The translations under genes were made by a program, and so were the position numbers. Under the pieces are notes generated by a model. The model was not told the origin of the DNA. It saw nothing but the letters and a program-made list of their open reading frames with translations, and searched no databases. Below, in pieces: positions 36,451 through 48,599 of a stretch of DNA of 64,000 nucleotides. The stretch's first letter is position 1, and each line of letters starts with the position of its first letter. The stretch comes from Lithospermum erythrorhizon (lineage: Eukaryota; Streptophyta; Magnoliopsida; Boraginales; Boraginaceae): NCBI GenBank assembly GCA_019722365.1, contig JADFUC010001205.1, positions 62,001-126,000 of the forward strand. The letters run 5' to 3'.

Positions 36451-38800
36451 TCACCCTCCGATAAGCTCACTCCGCCCCAAAAGGCGGATTGGACCCCGCG
36501 CCGTGTTTAAAAATGATGAATTATGAAAGTAGCGCCCTTTTAATATTTTATAGAGTAGCGAAGCTTGCCTCGTGAGTACCCTCCAACCTTGCCCAGCCAA
36601 AGAGCAAGATTCATACACTCCAAATTCTTGAATACCAGTCCACCCTCTCCTTTTCTCATGGTCATAATCGGCCATTTCTTCAATCATCCCAGTCCCTTTC
36701 CGGATACACTTGAAAGAATTTGGCCATTACTTTATTAAGCTCGTCAATAATCCCAATCGGCAACTTGAAACAGTTCATGATATAATTTGGAATAGTAGCT
36801 GCAATTGACTTGACCAAAATCTCGCTTCTCCTTTTTATGGCGAGATCTCCTTTCCGTCCGGCAATTTTCCCTACACACAGAACAAACGAAAGACATCTTT
36901 CTTTGTCAAATCCCAATATGTGAAGGCAATCCAGATATTTCCCCTGATATATATGCCACTTCTACCATTTTTAAGATTGCTAAAACACTTAATCGGACCT
37001 CCGCGTAAATGCGCCTCTCAGCCCAACGAGCACTTGCTCGATGTTCACTTTTCGCGATCTTGGCATAATCTCCCAAATATACACATGATCTTGTCTCCCC
37101 TCCCAGCGAAGCCACGTAAAAATGAGGTGTCGTGCGAGAGGGGAAATGAGAATATAGAGACACACTTTCAGACTACCTCTACTAATCTTCCTCTGTCAGC
37201 TACGGTCTCCTACGCCTCACCAGCAACTCGTGGGCTGCGCAAGAGAAATAGATACGGAGAAAGTGTCCCCATCAGAAGACACAATTAGAGCCCATGAATA
37301 CCCCTTGAATTGCAAATGTGAGAAGTAAAGCTATAGGATACATTAGAAATCAAACACATAATCAATCGATCCATTACTAAAAATCTCAATTTACACATGT
37401 GGCCTACAGGAACTTCTTTCGCTGTCGCCAAAAGCATTTCATATCTAACTTGATAGCCATAGAAGATTCTTTACCAGATTTATTAGTTTTCATAAAATGC
37501 AACATTTCATGGGCAATAAGAATGTTATCAGAAATAATCCTACCTGGGAGGAAAGCACTCTGAGTATCAGAAATAATCTCCATAAGAGAACCGGACTTGT
37601 AATCACATTTATTGTGACTTACAGAGATAATTTAGCAATGATATTACATAAGCTGATAGGTCTAAACCGCGTCATATTCCTAGGATATGTGGCCTTAGGA
37701 ACAAGGCAAATATGTGTATTATTCACCTTACGAAGCAAATTACAAGAGAAGAAAAAGCTATCAACAACATTAGAAATGTCAAAACTATGATATCGAAAAT
37801 TTGAAAGAAAAGAGCTTATCTGGTCGTCCATGCGGACGGGTGATTTGTCAGGCGGCATCTCAAAGACAACTTTCACGACCTCCTCACAAGAGATCACGGC
37901 AGTTTAACTATTATTAATTAAATACCGGCTCGTAACCCAGAGCTGACCCTAGAGCGTTACTCAGGCGGCGGCGCTTTCGTTAATGGGAAGATTCTCAAAA
38001 TAATGTAACCTGACTTCTCCATTCTCCCCCGTTCTCGACCCAAAGTACCATCCCATCCTCCAACCTCACCGTCAAGTGCGGCTCCCGCTCGCTGATAGTG
38101 AGGCACGAAAATATTTGGTATTTTTTGTTTCACACGCTTTAAGTGTTGGTCCATACTCGGAGTCTTTGCCGATTATAACTCTTCTTATTCCCGAAGCCTC
38201 GCTCGGCTCTCTTTTAAAAGCTCCCACATATTATCTCGGTCAAAATGCATCCCACAGCAAAGCTGAATCCGATGGAATTGCACGAAGGTCATTTTCACCG
38301 CTCAGTCAGAGGCTACCCGAACAAATTTAATCTTTTCACAAACACAGGAACCATAAGACCCGGTTGCCATTTGTGCTCGTGCGCTTCTTATCACCTCCTC
38401 GCAACATTCTTTCATCACCCACCTATTACTCGAAAATATGAACCTCTCTTGGAAGACACTTGTTAGTGTTAGTATCAGTAGAAGCGGACAATGATCTGCT
38501 CCACTCATAGGCAAGTGGGTGACCATCACCGAGGGAAAATGGAGGTGCCGTTGGCATCACATCGTTCTATCAACCTCGTTTGATACAAAGTCACCCGTTT
38601 CTTTGATTACACCAAGTAAGCAGATTGTCCTACAAATTCCAAAATCCGGCGGCGCCCGCCCGGGAACAAACTCTCTAAAGTGTAGCATACTATCGTCCGA
38701 CCTCACAATTTCCCTTTCATTACCGACGAGGTCCAAAAGCGTCATTAAAGTCACCTCTGAAGACACCACCCCAAACTTCCCCAGCCATCGAGCCTAGTAA
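36451..38800 (-). pseudogene. LINE ORF2 (endonuclease and reverse transcriptase), decayed
   Basis: From right to left: end of the APE-type endonuclease (RETGDFV-like ETGDFVSNEVDR near 38590; then HLPMSGADHCPLLLIL near 38500, where the catalytic SDH triplet has become ADH); linker (CEEVIRSARAQ, VCEKIK); RT N-terminal part at 37897-37619 (VFEMPPDKSPV, THICLVPKATYPRNMT, RFRPISLCN); FMKTNKSGKESSMAIKLDM near 37500-37440; LPSHIG near 36910; then SEILVKSIAATIPNYIMNCF and, after another shift, SLAGQGWRVLTRQASLLYKI at 36640-36540. The FADD catalytic part between 37440 and 37160 is not readable. Confidence 0.85.
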
Positions 38801-39899
38801 CCTCACGAAATTGTTTCTCGCTTTAATGTTGTCTTGACAGCGCTTATTCAAAACTCCCGCCATTTAGCTTTCTTCCCCATAAGCTTCCCAACCTCCGCGA
38901 GCAGCTGGGAGATGGGTTTTGTGAACTTCAACGACTTCTCCTCGGCTACAAAACAGTAATGCATCCAGAAATGCCAACAGATCAATAATATGCATAAATC
39001 GAGAACCTAAACTACCAGGCCTTTTTTCCATTCAACTTTTGTTTTATTTTCATTTTTAATAAAACAACTACATCCGGGAAATGGATGCGACAAACATCGC
39101 GATGTCCCAATGTCATGAATTTTTCCAGCATACGACAATTCGAAGTGACTATCTCGTTTAAGACTTTTGGGTCCACGTTAAAGATTCGGTTACACCACTT
39201 TGGTTAAAATTGTGACCAAATCCATGCACTTCCCTTTGCCCTCCTCAGAAGCTCCACTTGTTCAGCGATGCCTCACTCCCGTAGCCGAGCTCGATTATTC
39301 TTTACATCGCGTTTATCAAGCTGTATAGCCCCCGCGAGCCATCCCCCAAGAACTTTTTAAACCCTTTTCCTCTCTACGCTTTCCTAGTTTTCCACCCTTT
39401 TTCGAGCGATATCTTTTCACGGCATCGCCAGCCTTTGAAAATGTTCCTCGACTCTTGTCGGCAAAATGGTTATGGTAATTTCATCCCTAAGCACCTCCTT
39501 TGCTTTCTTGGTTTTTACCGCCCCGTTACACAAAAATTTCGTCCTTACTTTTTGGAACTACCTTTTGTGTCTACTTTGGCCCCGTTTGATTAAATACACC
39601 ATCCATCTCCGCTTTTAGTAATTCTTAAGATTCTTGCTCAGCTTTCGCGTATCTCCTCACATGCTTGACCGTATTTAAATACGACCGCAGTTAACCATGC
39701 AAGTGTCTTTGTCCCAGTAAGTGACATGACTACTCCGCATTTTGTAATATCTCGAGTTTTGCATAGTACTAGTTCAGCGCCCAGAAACATCGACCTCTCT
39801 TAAGCACTTCCCGAATAAATGTTTGACCTTTCCCAATGCGCCCCCAGTATATTTACAAAGCTTTATTGACATGCGAGCGTCGACGCACGACTTATTGCC

Positions 39900-41000
39900 T
39901 GCGTCAGAGATGAACACCTACATTCAGCATCGCGACCCGCGCTGAGCGCCCCGCTGAAATTCGGATTACATCATCTCTACATTCGCTGGCAAATCCGCTT
40001 TGAAATCGCTGTAATTCCGCTTAAAGTTCGCCTTTCGCGCCATTTGTTGATCCCCGATTCGAAGTCCTCACTTCCACACGAGGAAGAAGGCCACCAAATT
40101 TTCGTTTCGCGCCCAAAACTCCCGTTCTTTATTCTCACTCCGCCCAGAAGCCGGGCCAGGCTCTGCTTTCCCAGTATCTTAAAAGCCTCGGATCATATTT
40201 TTTATGGAGTACGCACTTCGCTGGCATGTCATAAAAAAGAATTTGTTTACGTCCGTAAGCTCATGCCTCGAATGGCGGTAGAACCAGCATCCACATATTT
40301 TTTAAATGCCAGATAAACTAGGGGTACACTACTTCGTTAAGGGTGTGATCCTCTCACTTTAATGGTTTATCGACATTCAGCGTACGCCGCCCGTCTGAGC
40401 ACGCCCCACTTTTGTTATTATTCTCGTTTATCCACGCTTTAAAACTTACTTTGATAAGAGCCACTGTCGCCTGCAATTCAGCTGATATAGGCCGAGGTAA
40501 ATTCAATTTGAACACGGCATGGTAGAGTGGTTAAGCTGGATCATCTCGAAGAACTTTCTCGACACCTACTCCACTGGCAAAATACGTGTTCCTTAATACC
40601 ATGGTTTCTAGTAGTACGATGATAAATTGTGTCATTGAAAATAAAGTGGAAAAAGGTCGGCCCAGTATCGATTGTTGAAGTTGATATTGCCGTCTCCATA
40701 AAGCCTTGAGAGAGTTCTTAAATAATCTCACGCTGAATTTTCTCGTTGTAAGTAACTTCCCGATCATTTACGTATTGGAGCTTACTCGCCGACCGACATA
40801 CTCTAGCGCAAACACCGTCATCTCTTGCACTCGATGATAAACTCCCCGATACTAATCAATTCTCCATGCATTTGCACCCGGTCGAATAAGCCTCACAAGC
40901 AACCTACGGACACGGATCAGTGAGAATCCCGATAAATTAACCCAAGTGTGAGGTGCCCCAGATACTTGAGTCTTGCTCTGATGCCCAGCACTTAAATATC
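39900..41000 (-). pseudogene. LINE ORF1 (DUF4283 RNA-binding type), decayed
   Basis: ORF1 of the surrounding LINE, coding for the nucleic-acid-binding partner of the RT. The clearest part is 40767-40531 on the minus strand: MIGKLLTTRKFSVRLFKNSL then KALWR and, later, EKVLRDDP, matching the DUF4283 fold of plant L1 ORF1 proteins. The rest is too broken to read, and the zinc knuckle is not seen. Confidence 0.65.
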
Positions 41001-41269
41001 GCTGCCAAGCGGATGAAGTACGCAAAAAATATTCCTTGACCAGAAAATGAAGGCTTGCGTTAAACTGACGAAAAAGACAAAAAAAAAAACCAACTAACAA
41101 AACAAAAATTCCCCCACTTTTGACTGAGAACCCGATCCCTAATGATTGGTAGAAGAAAGAGACAAAATCTCAAGAAAATGAGTTTGTGTGGAACACAGAG
41201 ACACAGGGAATGAAATGTACATTGTTTTCAATTATAGTATAGCATCAGGGTGATCTATTGATTTAACTT

Positions 41270-41689
41270 GGATATGTAATTATTCGTTCTTTTCATGCCT
41301 TTAGCGGAAATCTGGAGAAAGCTTCAATCAATATGATTTCCCTAATAATAATCCATTTCCAAAAAGAAGTAAGTGCGTGAGATTGCTAGTGAGGGTTAGA
41401 TATTATATTATTCGAGAGGATTGGATAAAATATTGACTAAACACTTGATTAGTACTAATATTTGTACCACTAGTAAATCTATTATGATGAATAATAATTC
41501 CAATTTTCATGATGTTATTTTTCATAATTTTTCATATTATAGCAAAAATAATTGATAGTCCAAATTTGATATGAAAAAACAAAAATGATAATGAATATAA
41601 TATTGATGGAAGGGAGTTCTACTACTGCGTGCGTATGACATTACTTTTCTCGTCACACAAATCAAAATATGGGATGAAGTAGTAATATA
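41270..41689. other. AT-rich intergenic stretch
   Basis: No gene or repeat recognised. Confidence 0.4.
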
Positions 41690-41691
41690 TA

Positions 41692-41906
41692 CCCCCTCCG
41701 TTTTTATTTTATTTGACGTTTTTGGATATCGAGATGGAACTTTGACTATCGATTATTCTTAACAAACTATATGTTAAAAAATTATAAGAAAATAATATTA
41801 TAAAACTATTTTCAAAGCCGAATCTAATTATATAAATTTTATATTTATTAAAATAATAAATAATCGATAATCAGTTTGGCCGTGTCGAATAAAAAATTGA
41901 GGAAGT
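41692..41906. mobile_element. Stowaway-like MITE
   Basis: Begins CCCCCTCCGTTTTTATTTTA after TA at 41690-41691 and ends with TCGAATAAAAAATTGAGGAA, whose reverse complement matches the start. Terminal inverted repeat of about 23 bp, no coding capacity, roughly 215 bp: the profile of a Tc1/mariner-derived Stowaway MITE. The right-hand TA is not seen. Confidence 0.65.
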
Positions 41907-41939
41907 GAAAAGTGATAAAAATTTGGCTGACAATTACAT

Positions 41940-42275
41940 ACCATTATTTGTTGAGATGTAATATCTACATGTGAAAGTTGGCGTCTAGAATTCGGTATAT
42001 AAGGTCTTGAAACTCTTCCTCTATTATCAATTGGTTTTCGAGTGGAACCCCACATATACTTATCATGGTATCAGTCGGCTTCGAGTTTATAAAGGCGCGT
42101 GTAACCCTTTCAGATATTTGTTGGGCGGCGTAAATTCCGATGGCCAGGGTTAGAATATAACCCATCGAAAATCGGTCATATCAGGGAGTCGGTATATAAG
42201 ATCTTGACTCTTTTTTTTATTATGATTGGTTTTAGAGTAGAGCAGCATCAATACTTATCACAAACTTTAGTGCAT
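41940..42275 (+). repeat. Two copies of a short Copia-LTR-like repeat
   Basis: Copy one: CGGTATATAAGGTCTTGA, TCAATTGGTTTTCGAGTGGA, CCCCACATA, then TATCATGGTATCAGTCGG at about 42060. Copy two: CGGTATATAAGATCTTGACT, GATTGGTTTTAGAGTAGAG, ending at about 42260. The ATGGTATCAG ending equals the initiator-Met primer-binding site that follows a Copia 5' LTR. A related copy is at 47850-48010. Confidence 0.6.
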
Positions 42276-43039
42276 CAAAAAAGGGACAAGTGGTGCATTT
42301 TGTGGTAAATTGATTAGTACTAGATTTTTGCATGGAGCCGTAAAGTGGGTAAAAAGGCCTTTATCGAAATAGCTACATATATATGCCTTCCGATCCTTTC
42401 AAATAATTCAATATGAGGAAAGCAACGTCTATATCAAGCAAATAATTGATCATATGTATGATAATAACTTAATTTGCATTTGCATGATATTGAAGTCGAA
42501 ACAGTGTTATCAATAATCCATGCAAGCTAGGCGAGTTTTAATTTGTTGAAAGCAAAACATAATAAATAGAAAGATAAGCGTCAGGAATGGAAGAGATAGA
42601 TCAAATCAGAGGTTGATATTTGTTTGTATGTGGTGATGAAGAGCTTGTAGGTGGAGCTTAATTCACCACTAGCCATCGACATGTGGCTTCATGAATGCCT
42701 CGTCATTTGGTTCATTCCTCCTCACAAATTTAGATTTCTATTTCCAAATTTAAATTTATATACAGGAACGAAACCAGAATAAAAATGAAAATGGAAAAGT
42801 TTTAAAAAATAAAATAGGGGAAGGGGATTAATTCGAGAGAAAAAATATTTAAAACTAAAATGAAAGCAACAAATAGAACAAAATAAATACACTAAAGTTG
42901 CTACTTAAAAGGTTCGAACTCGAGAAACTCTTGCAAGAACTCCAATACTTTGCTAACTTGTTAGTCATCTACTTAGTTTTTGTTCTACAACATAGGTAAT
43001 GTATACTAATATTGAAAAATCTAGGAGGGCAGGGATATA
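42276..43039. other. AT-rich intergenic stretch
   Basis: No supported feature. GGTTCGAACTCGAGAAACTC near 42911 resembles part of a tRNA-like B box but lacks an A box at the right distance. Confidence 0.35.
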
Positions 43040-43059
43040 TATATAATCTTTTCGAGAGG

Positions 43060-43200
43060 ATATGTCCAGATAGTGCAGCAGGTTGAGGTAGCGTTATAAG
43101 CCAAGGTCGGGTTCGAATTTCATTGTAGAAGTAGAGAGTGCTTAAAGATTATTATATTAACTACTTGGTGTTCTTTATGCTCACAGTCGTAAAAAATTTC
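43060..43200 (+). mobile_element. Candidate tRNA-derived SINE
   Basis: A pol III A-box-like TAGTGCAGCAGGTTGAGG (43071-43088) is followed 20 bp later by a B-box-like GGGTTCGAATTT (43109-43120). The spacing and the tRNA-like AGCGTTATAAGCC between them fit a tRNA-derived SINE head. The body is short and ends near 43200; no clear A-rich tail or flanking duplication. Confidence 0.45.
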
Positions 43201-44256
43201 TAAATACAGTCAAAATTTGAATAAAGACTAAATAAACCTTCATATAATTTAACATACTAAACATAGTCAAAATCACTAATTATTTAATACACTCGAAATT
43301 AATTATTTTTTTCTTTACTAATGCATTATCTAATATTCTCGTTTCTCAATATTCACTACTCTAATAATGGTTATCACAATATTAAAAATACTCCATTGAA
43401 ATTACCTTTTGTCCTTTGAATTCTTGGGTTATGCACTCCAAACAACAACTCAGCAGTAGGTTTATTGAATGCATCCAAACCTTCAATTGGAAGATACTGC
43501 ATATCACATAAGACTTTGTAGTAAGAAATCTATTGGAACACTAATAATTGTTTAGTGATATGAAACTGCTTGTACCTATTTTTTTCCCTCTCTCCAACAT
43601 AAGTTTTTCTCTCCAACATAAATTTTTCTACCTACATAAGTTTTGTTAATCGGGATAATGAAATAAGTTAATTATTGGAATGAGATATGGAGGTTTGAAT
43701 TTTCTAGAATGGAGTAATGGATGTGAAAGGTTTCAAATGTACAATGTATTAATATTGAAATATAATTAAACTAGTTAGTTATAAAATTTGAAGGGTAATA
43801 TTATCACAAAAATTTTGTCGACTACGAGTAGAAATTTTTTACAACTCTATATAACAGCTACGATTCTTTAACTATTAAAAAAAAAACTTTTTATTCTCAA
43901 AAAATTGGGAGATGGTATCATACATATTCATCCATGCACCAAGTTATTAATATCATTTTAAATAATTGTGTCATCTACCAGATGATGTGAAAATAATCAA
44001 ATTATACATCTAATATATTATATTAATTGGCAGAGATTAATAGTGTTTAAGATGAACATAAAAAATTATGGTAATCTTCTTTAACATAGAGTACTCATCT
44101 TTAACCGGATTAGTGTTATATTACTGGATTAATGGCTTAAGCACTATACATATTTTACACGAATAATAGTGTAATATCTATATTGATTTCATACACACTG
44201 TACATAATTCACTATGACTAGGGCAACATAACAACTTTAATCGTAGAAAAGCGAAA
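43201..44256. other. AT-rich intergenic stretch
   Basis: No gene or transposon end identified. A short TCTCTCCAACATAAGTTTTTC phrase is doubled near 43590-43630. Confidence 0.4.
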
Positions 44257-44258
44257 TA

Positions 44259-45973
44259 CTTCCTCAAAATCCAGTAAAAGAATGTCGCATTTTGAATTTT
44301 TTATAGTGATTTTTGATTTAAATTCAAATACATTAATATTTTAATCTTTCTATTAAATTAATTTTGGGTTCAAATCAAAATTTAATATTAATTAAATTTA
44401 ATTTCAGCTTTTTGATCATATCTTGTGTATATCTTTTTAGTTGGTCCCTATACTGCGATCTTTTAGGACACAGTTCCTAAGCTTTTTATATTTTCAAGCT
44501 TGGTCCTATCCATTTTTTAATAGCAATGGTCGCTTATCTTGTCGGTTTACTGTGAAATAGTATTTTACCTTTTAACAGCTAGCCCAAGTATAAAGGAGGC
44601 ATTTCTGTAATTAAATAGAGACCTCATCTTTTGTCTTCTTTACTTATGCCCCGCTACTGCTTTGACTAAACTATAGTCCTTGAACTATAGTCCATGAACT
44701 ATAGTCATTTTTATCTTTGTACTTTTGCCCACCACCATCAGCGGTCACTTGCAGGCCTTAATTCATTTGAACTATAGTCATTTTTATCTTTGACCTGGCT
44801 TTTACCTACCCCTGCCAGGTCCACACGAGCTATAATCCACGAGCCCATAGTCATTTTTATCTTTGTATGACCACTTATCCATGATCCCACAAACTATAGT
44901 CGTTTTATTTTTTGGCCTTGCACCCCACTCACCCCTTACCCCAGCACCCAGGTCCACGAGCCCATAGTCCACGAACTATAGTCATTTCTTTGACCACAGC
45001 GTCAGCACTACCTTTACACTATAACCGCGGTCGCGAGCCCATAGTCATTTCTTAACAGCCTTCTACACTCACCGCCTCTTATGATCCCATGAGCTATAGT
45101 CACTTAGGCTAAAGTCATTTTCTTCTTTGGCCTTACCACTTTTACCTTTACCCAGGTCCACTAGGCAAAAGCAGTCCTTGAGCTATGGTTCAAAACTATA
45201 GTTCATGAAGCTGTGGGGTAGGAAAGATGGGGTAGGCGTAGAGGTAAGGTATGTCAAATAAGAAAATGACTATAGTCGTAGATTGCCTCAGAATGGGGGT
45301 GAAGAGTAAAATAGGGTAAGGGCTGATCAAAAAAATGGCTATGGTCGAGGCTGAGAGGGTAGGGAGAACAGAATGGCTAGCTGTCAGATAAAAATATTAT
45401 AGTTCGAGAATTGCGAAATGAGGGGGTGGGGAAAGGCAGGTGTGTCAAAATGGCCCATAGTTCAGAGGCTTGTGAGGGTAGGGGTGGGGAAAGGGGAGTA
45501 GGGTAGATGTTTGAAGATAAAAATGGTATAAAGACCGAGGATCCTGGTTAAGACAATGAAGGCAAGGGATGAAACAGGGATTGGGTAAGGTGGTAATCAA
45601 ATATAAAGAAATGACTATAGTTCAAAGACAAATAGTTTGAAGCCGAGGTAGGAGTGGAATTGTTAAAAAGAAAAAGTGTAGAAGTATTTAAAATCTTTCC
45701 CCCCTCCCACATACTTTAGTTTAGTGTTTGGGCAAAATAGTCATTTGTGCGGCAGATAGTATAAGGAGTGTTCTTTGTTAAAAATGCGGATAGGAATGAG
45801 GCGCGAAAAAATAAAATTTAGGGGCCAAGAGCTTGAATCGAAGGTAGGGCCATTAAAATATACGCGTAGTATGAGGTAAAAAGAAATAAATTAGCGCATT
45901 AATTAAGATTGTAAAATTTATTAATATTTCATTATAAAAAAGAAAATTGGCAATATATTAGGGACGGAGATAG
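44259..45973. mobile_element. Stowaway-like MITE split by a foldback insertion
   Basis: The left end reads CTTCCTCAAAATCCAGTAAA after TA (44257-44258), then AATGTCGCATTTTG. The right end reads ATTAGGGACGGAGATAG before TA (45974-45975). These are the conserved plant Stowaway termini (CTCCCTCC...GGACGGAGG...). Without the 1.4-kb foldback inside (44440-45857), the element would be about 300 bp, a normal MITE size. Confidence 0.55.
44440..45857. repeat. Foldback inverted repeat with internal tandem units
   Basis: Two arms of about 700 bp face each other around 45185. The outer part pairs GGTCCCTATACTGCGAT (44442 on) with the reverse complement of 45837-45850 (GGCCCTACCTTCGAT), and CCTATCCATTTTTTAA with CCTATCCGCATTTTTAA. 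The inner part of each arm is an array of degenerate units with core GAACTATAGTCATTTTTATC then CACCCCTACCCC-type DNA; in the right arm the same units run on the minus strand (GATAAAAAT, GACTATAGTTC). No coding capacity. A foldback or MULE-related non-autonomous transposon is inferred. Confidence 0.75.
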
Positions 45974-45975
45974 TA

Positions 45976-47849
45976 ATAAATAACTGGAAGTCCCAGTTAA
46001 TATGAATGGCCCATAGAGGTTGGACAATCTGTACGTGCATCCTATCACATTCCTACAATTGGGCAAATTTTTAATCGAAATGCGACATTAAGGATGAAAT
46101 TCAAGAATTTGGAGAACTTATTACGCATGCAGCGATCATTTAAGTATTTAATTATGAGGAGTTGAAAAAGTACGCTATTCAAGGAAATATGGTACACGTT
46201 GGAAAATCATTTTTTTAAGATAACGTATGGATAATTATGAAAGGAGTAGTACGTCGCCCAGGTTTACCGATTATTATGGCCATCTTGAGAGATATGAAAT
46301 AAACTAGGATAATGTAAACGATTACATGGAAAGTTTTGATGACAAATATTTAAATTATCGAGCATCCGATATCAGGTAGGGTGCCCGATAGATATTGTTC
46401 ATTCGCTTGCTCGTCATTGTTAAAATACGCTGATCATGGAGACTTCCGGATATGGGGAAGTGCGCTTTGGCCAATCCGTGTGAAAAAACCATCAGTCATG
46501 ATGATGAATTAGATCGAGTCATATGAGAGCAACGTCAAATAATCTTGTAAAAAAGCCGCAAATGATGTTGATGCAAAATTTTCAAAATCTCTTCTACAAT
46601 TTGAATGTGAACCACTGTCAAGATGTTCCCAAATGTCCTTCAGAATTTCTGATTCAATAATTATATTATTGACATAAAGAGAATTAATTGAGATGATTCG
46701 TCTAAATGGTTGGATGGTTGTGCAAAAGTTCCAAGATGGAGATAAATTGAATTACTACTCCCGAGTGTTATGAAGTTTTCAAAACCTTTCCCAAACATTT
46801 CTTTATTCTTGAATGGCAGTCTTCATCCTTTGGGTTGCCTTGCCCTATTATCTAATGTATTTCGTTAAGTTCACGATACCTATTGTCTTTTTAATTTTAA
46901 AATTAATGTATAAACAAATAAATGTCATAATTTTAATAAATGTCATAGTTTTAGATTGTTTTAGATTATACAATCTAAAACTATAAACTAGAGAAAACGT
47001 ACTCTAAACATCTGCAATTGGGGAACAATTTCCAATTACGTGCATGTAGGAAACGTTAATCTTGCATTTTTTAGGGCAAAGCAAAACCTATCACTTCTTT
47101 CCGTGCGAAACACTTAAAACTTCATTTGGTTGGTTGGAAGATACATTATTACAGTATTACTTCTATTATACTTGTAGTTGCAAACAATTTTTTGAAAATG
47201 GTAGTGGAAATTGTTTCTAAAAGTCAAATTAGAGCATTCACATAAGTTTCCTATAATTTTTTTAAAATTCACTCTCAACTGCTATTTTTTTATTTTTTAG
47301 GTCTTCACTTATATATACACTTTTAGCAACTTTCCTATTATTCACTCCAAATTGTGTACCAATATTTCAATATTCCAATAAAAATTTAGGATAAAAATTA
47401 AATTTTTAGAAAATAAAATAATATATTAAATATGATGTTAGAATGAAAATGTATTAATTTATATTTGTATATGAAAAAATATATTTTTTTTTATGTAATT
47501 GAAAAAAAGCAAAAATGATGTGGAAAAAACTCCTGAAAAATACATGATAAATTTAGTGCGATAAAAGCGAATTTAATACCTACTGAAATTTCACTTTGAT
47601 TTTAGGGAAACTGACGCAATTCTAAGTTTTGTCATTTTTTATAATTTCAATTCCTAAAATAACTTTTAAAAAATCTAATGTAAATACTCTAAGATATAAT
47701 TAGGTTGTTAAATTGAATAATTAACTCTACGATAATTCTATTTGATCCGACTAGGATGTTTAGAATTTAATTTGGGTAATTTGAGATATCATGGGAATGT
47801 TTTGGATTACATTCGATTAAATGTAGAATAAATACTTCATTATTTATTG
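45976..47849. other. Stretch without a recognised gene
   Basis: AT-rich, with a slightly more coding-like piece at about 46090-46800 that gives short broken peptides in several plus-strand frames (for example EIQEFGELITHA). I could not match it to a family. A second AATGTCGCATT-type site, inverted, lies at 46079-46089 and may belong to another MITE remnant. Confidence 0.35.
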
Positions 47850-48010
47850 TAAAGGTCCACTCCCACATCAAAAGATTATTAAAATTCAAACTAATTTAAT
47901 AAGATTCTGAGTCACTCCTGTTATTAATAATTGGTTTTAGAATGGAATCCATGACTCTTAACATGGTATCGAGAGTGTAATGTGTAATTTGCATCTAATA
48001 TCTAAATAGA
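47850..48010 (+). repeat. Third copy of the short Copia-LTR-like repeat
   Basis: Contains GGTCCACTCCCACATCAAAA, AATAATTGGTTTTAGAATGG and CTTAACATGGTATCGAGAG, the same order as the copies at 41940-42275. The end again looks like a primer-binding site. A partial fourth copy (AATAAGATTTTGGGGTCACT, CAATTGATTTTGTGACTTGA) follows to about 48080. Confidence 0.6.
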
Positions 48011-48080
48011 TTAATAAGATTTTGGGGTCACTTTATACCACTCAATTGATTTTGTGACTTGAACCACACTTAATCCCTTA

Positions 48081-48599
48081 ACACTTACCGAAATAGGACA
48101 ATAGGTGTTCATTCATCTCAATAATACAATATAATTACTAGAAGGTAATTTAAAATAAAAATAGAAATAATTATTATAAAAATATTTAATATGAATTTAT
48201 TATCTAAAATAGAAATTTTATAAGCGTCACCTAAATATCTAATAGTTACCTTTCAAGCATTGTAGCCTTTACTATAACCACTATCAATGAATGGGTCACG
48301 TTGATAGTACGTGTATTAATATGCCGCCGTTTAATAAGTGCTATCCAATTATTTTTCTAATTTACATATTATAAGAACCGTATTATTTTATGCACCTAAT
48401 GAATACATATAAAAATTAATTTTTTCTAATTTTCAAAGTGTTATAAAAAATTATTCTATGCACCTAATGAATAAAAGAGCACATTATAAAAATTAATCTA
48501 ATCATATCATTACACCCAGTGAACCCATCTCCCTTATTCGTAAGTATATATTCTCAACGCATCGACCATCCCCGGCATCACCTCCTACAGCAGAGCTTA
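48081..48599. other. AT-rich intergenic stretch
   Basis: No gene recognised. CTATGCACCTAATGAATA-like phrases occur twice near 48390 and 48458, a short tandem echo. Confidence 0.4.

Larger units (their letters stand above)
35897..41269 (-). mobile_element. Near full-length L1-type LINE
   Basis: Minus-strand non-LTR retrotransposon of about 5.3 kb. Its 3' poly(A) tail is the T run at 35909-35918. The flanks TATTGATTCAACTT (35897-35910) and TATTGATTTAACTT (41256-41269) differ at one base of 14 and are a good candidate target-site duplication, which would make the copy full length. Order on the minus strand: 5' leader, ORF1 with DUF4283, endonuclease, RT, C-terminal region. All frames carry many stops, so it is extinct. 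Confidence 0.82.
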
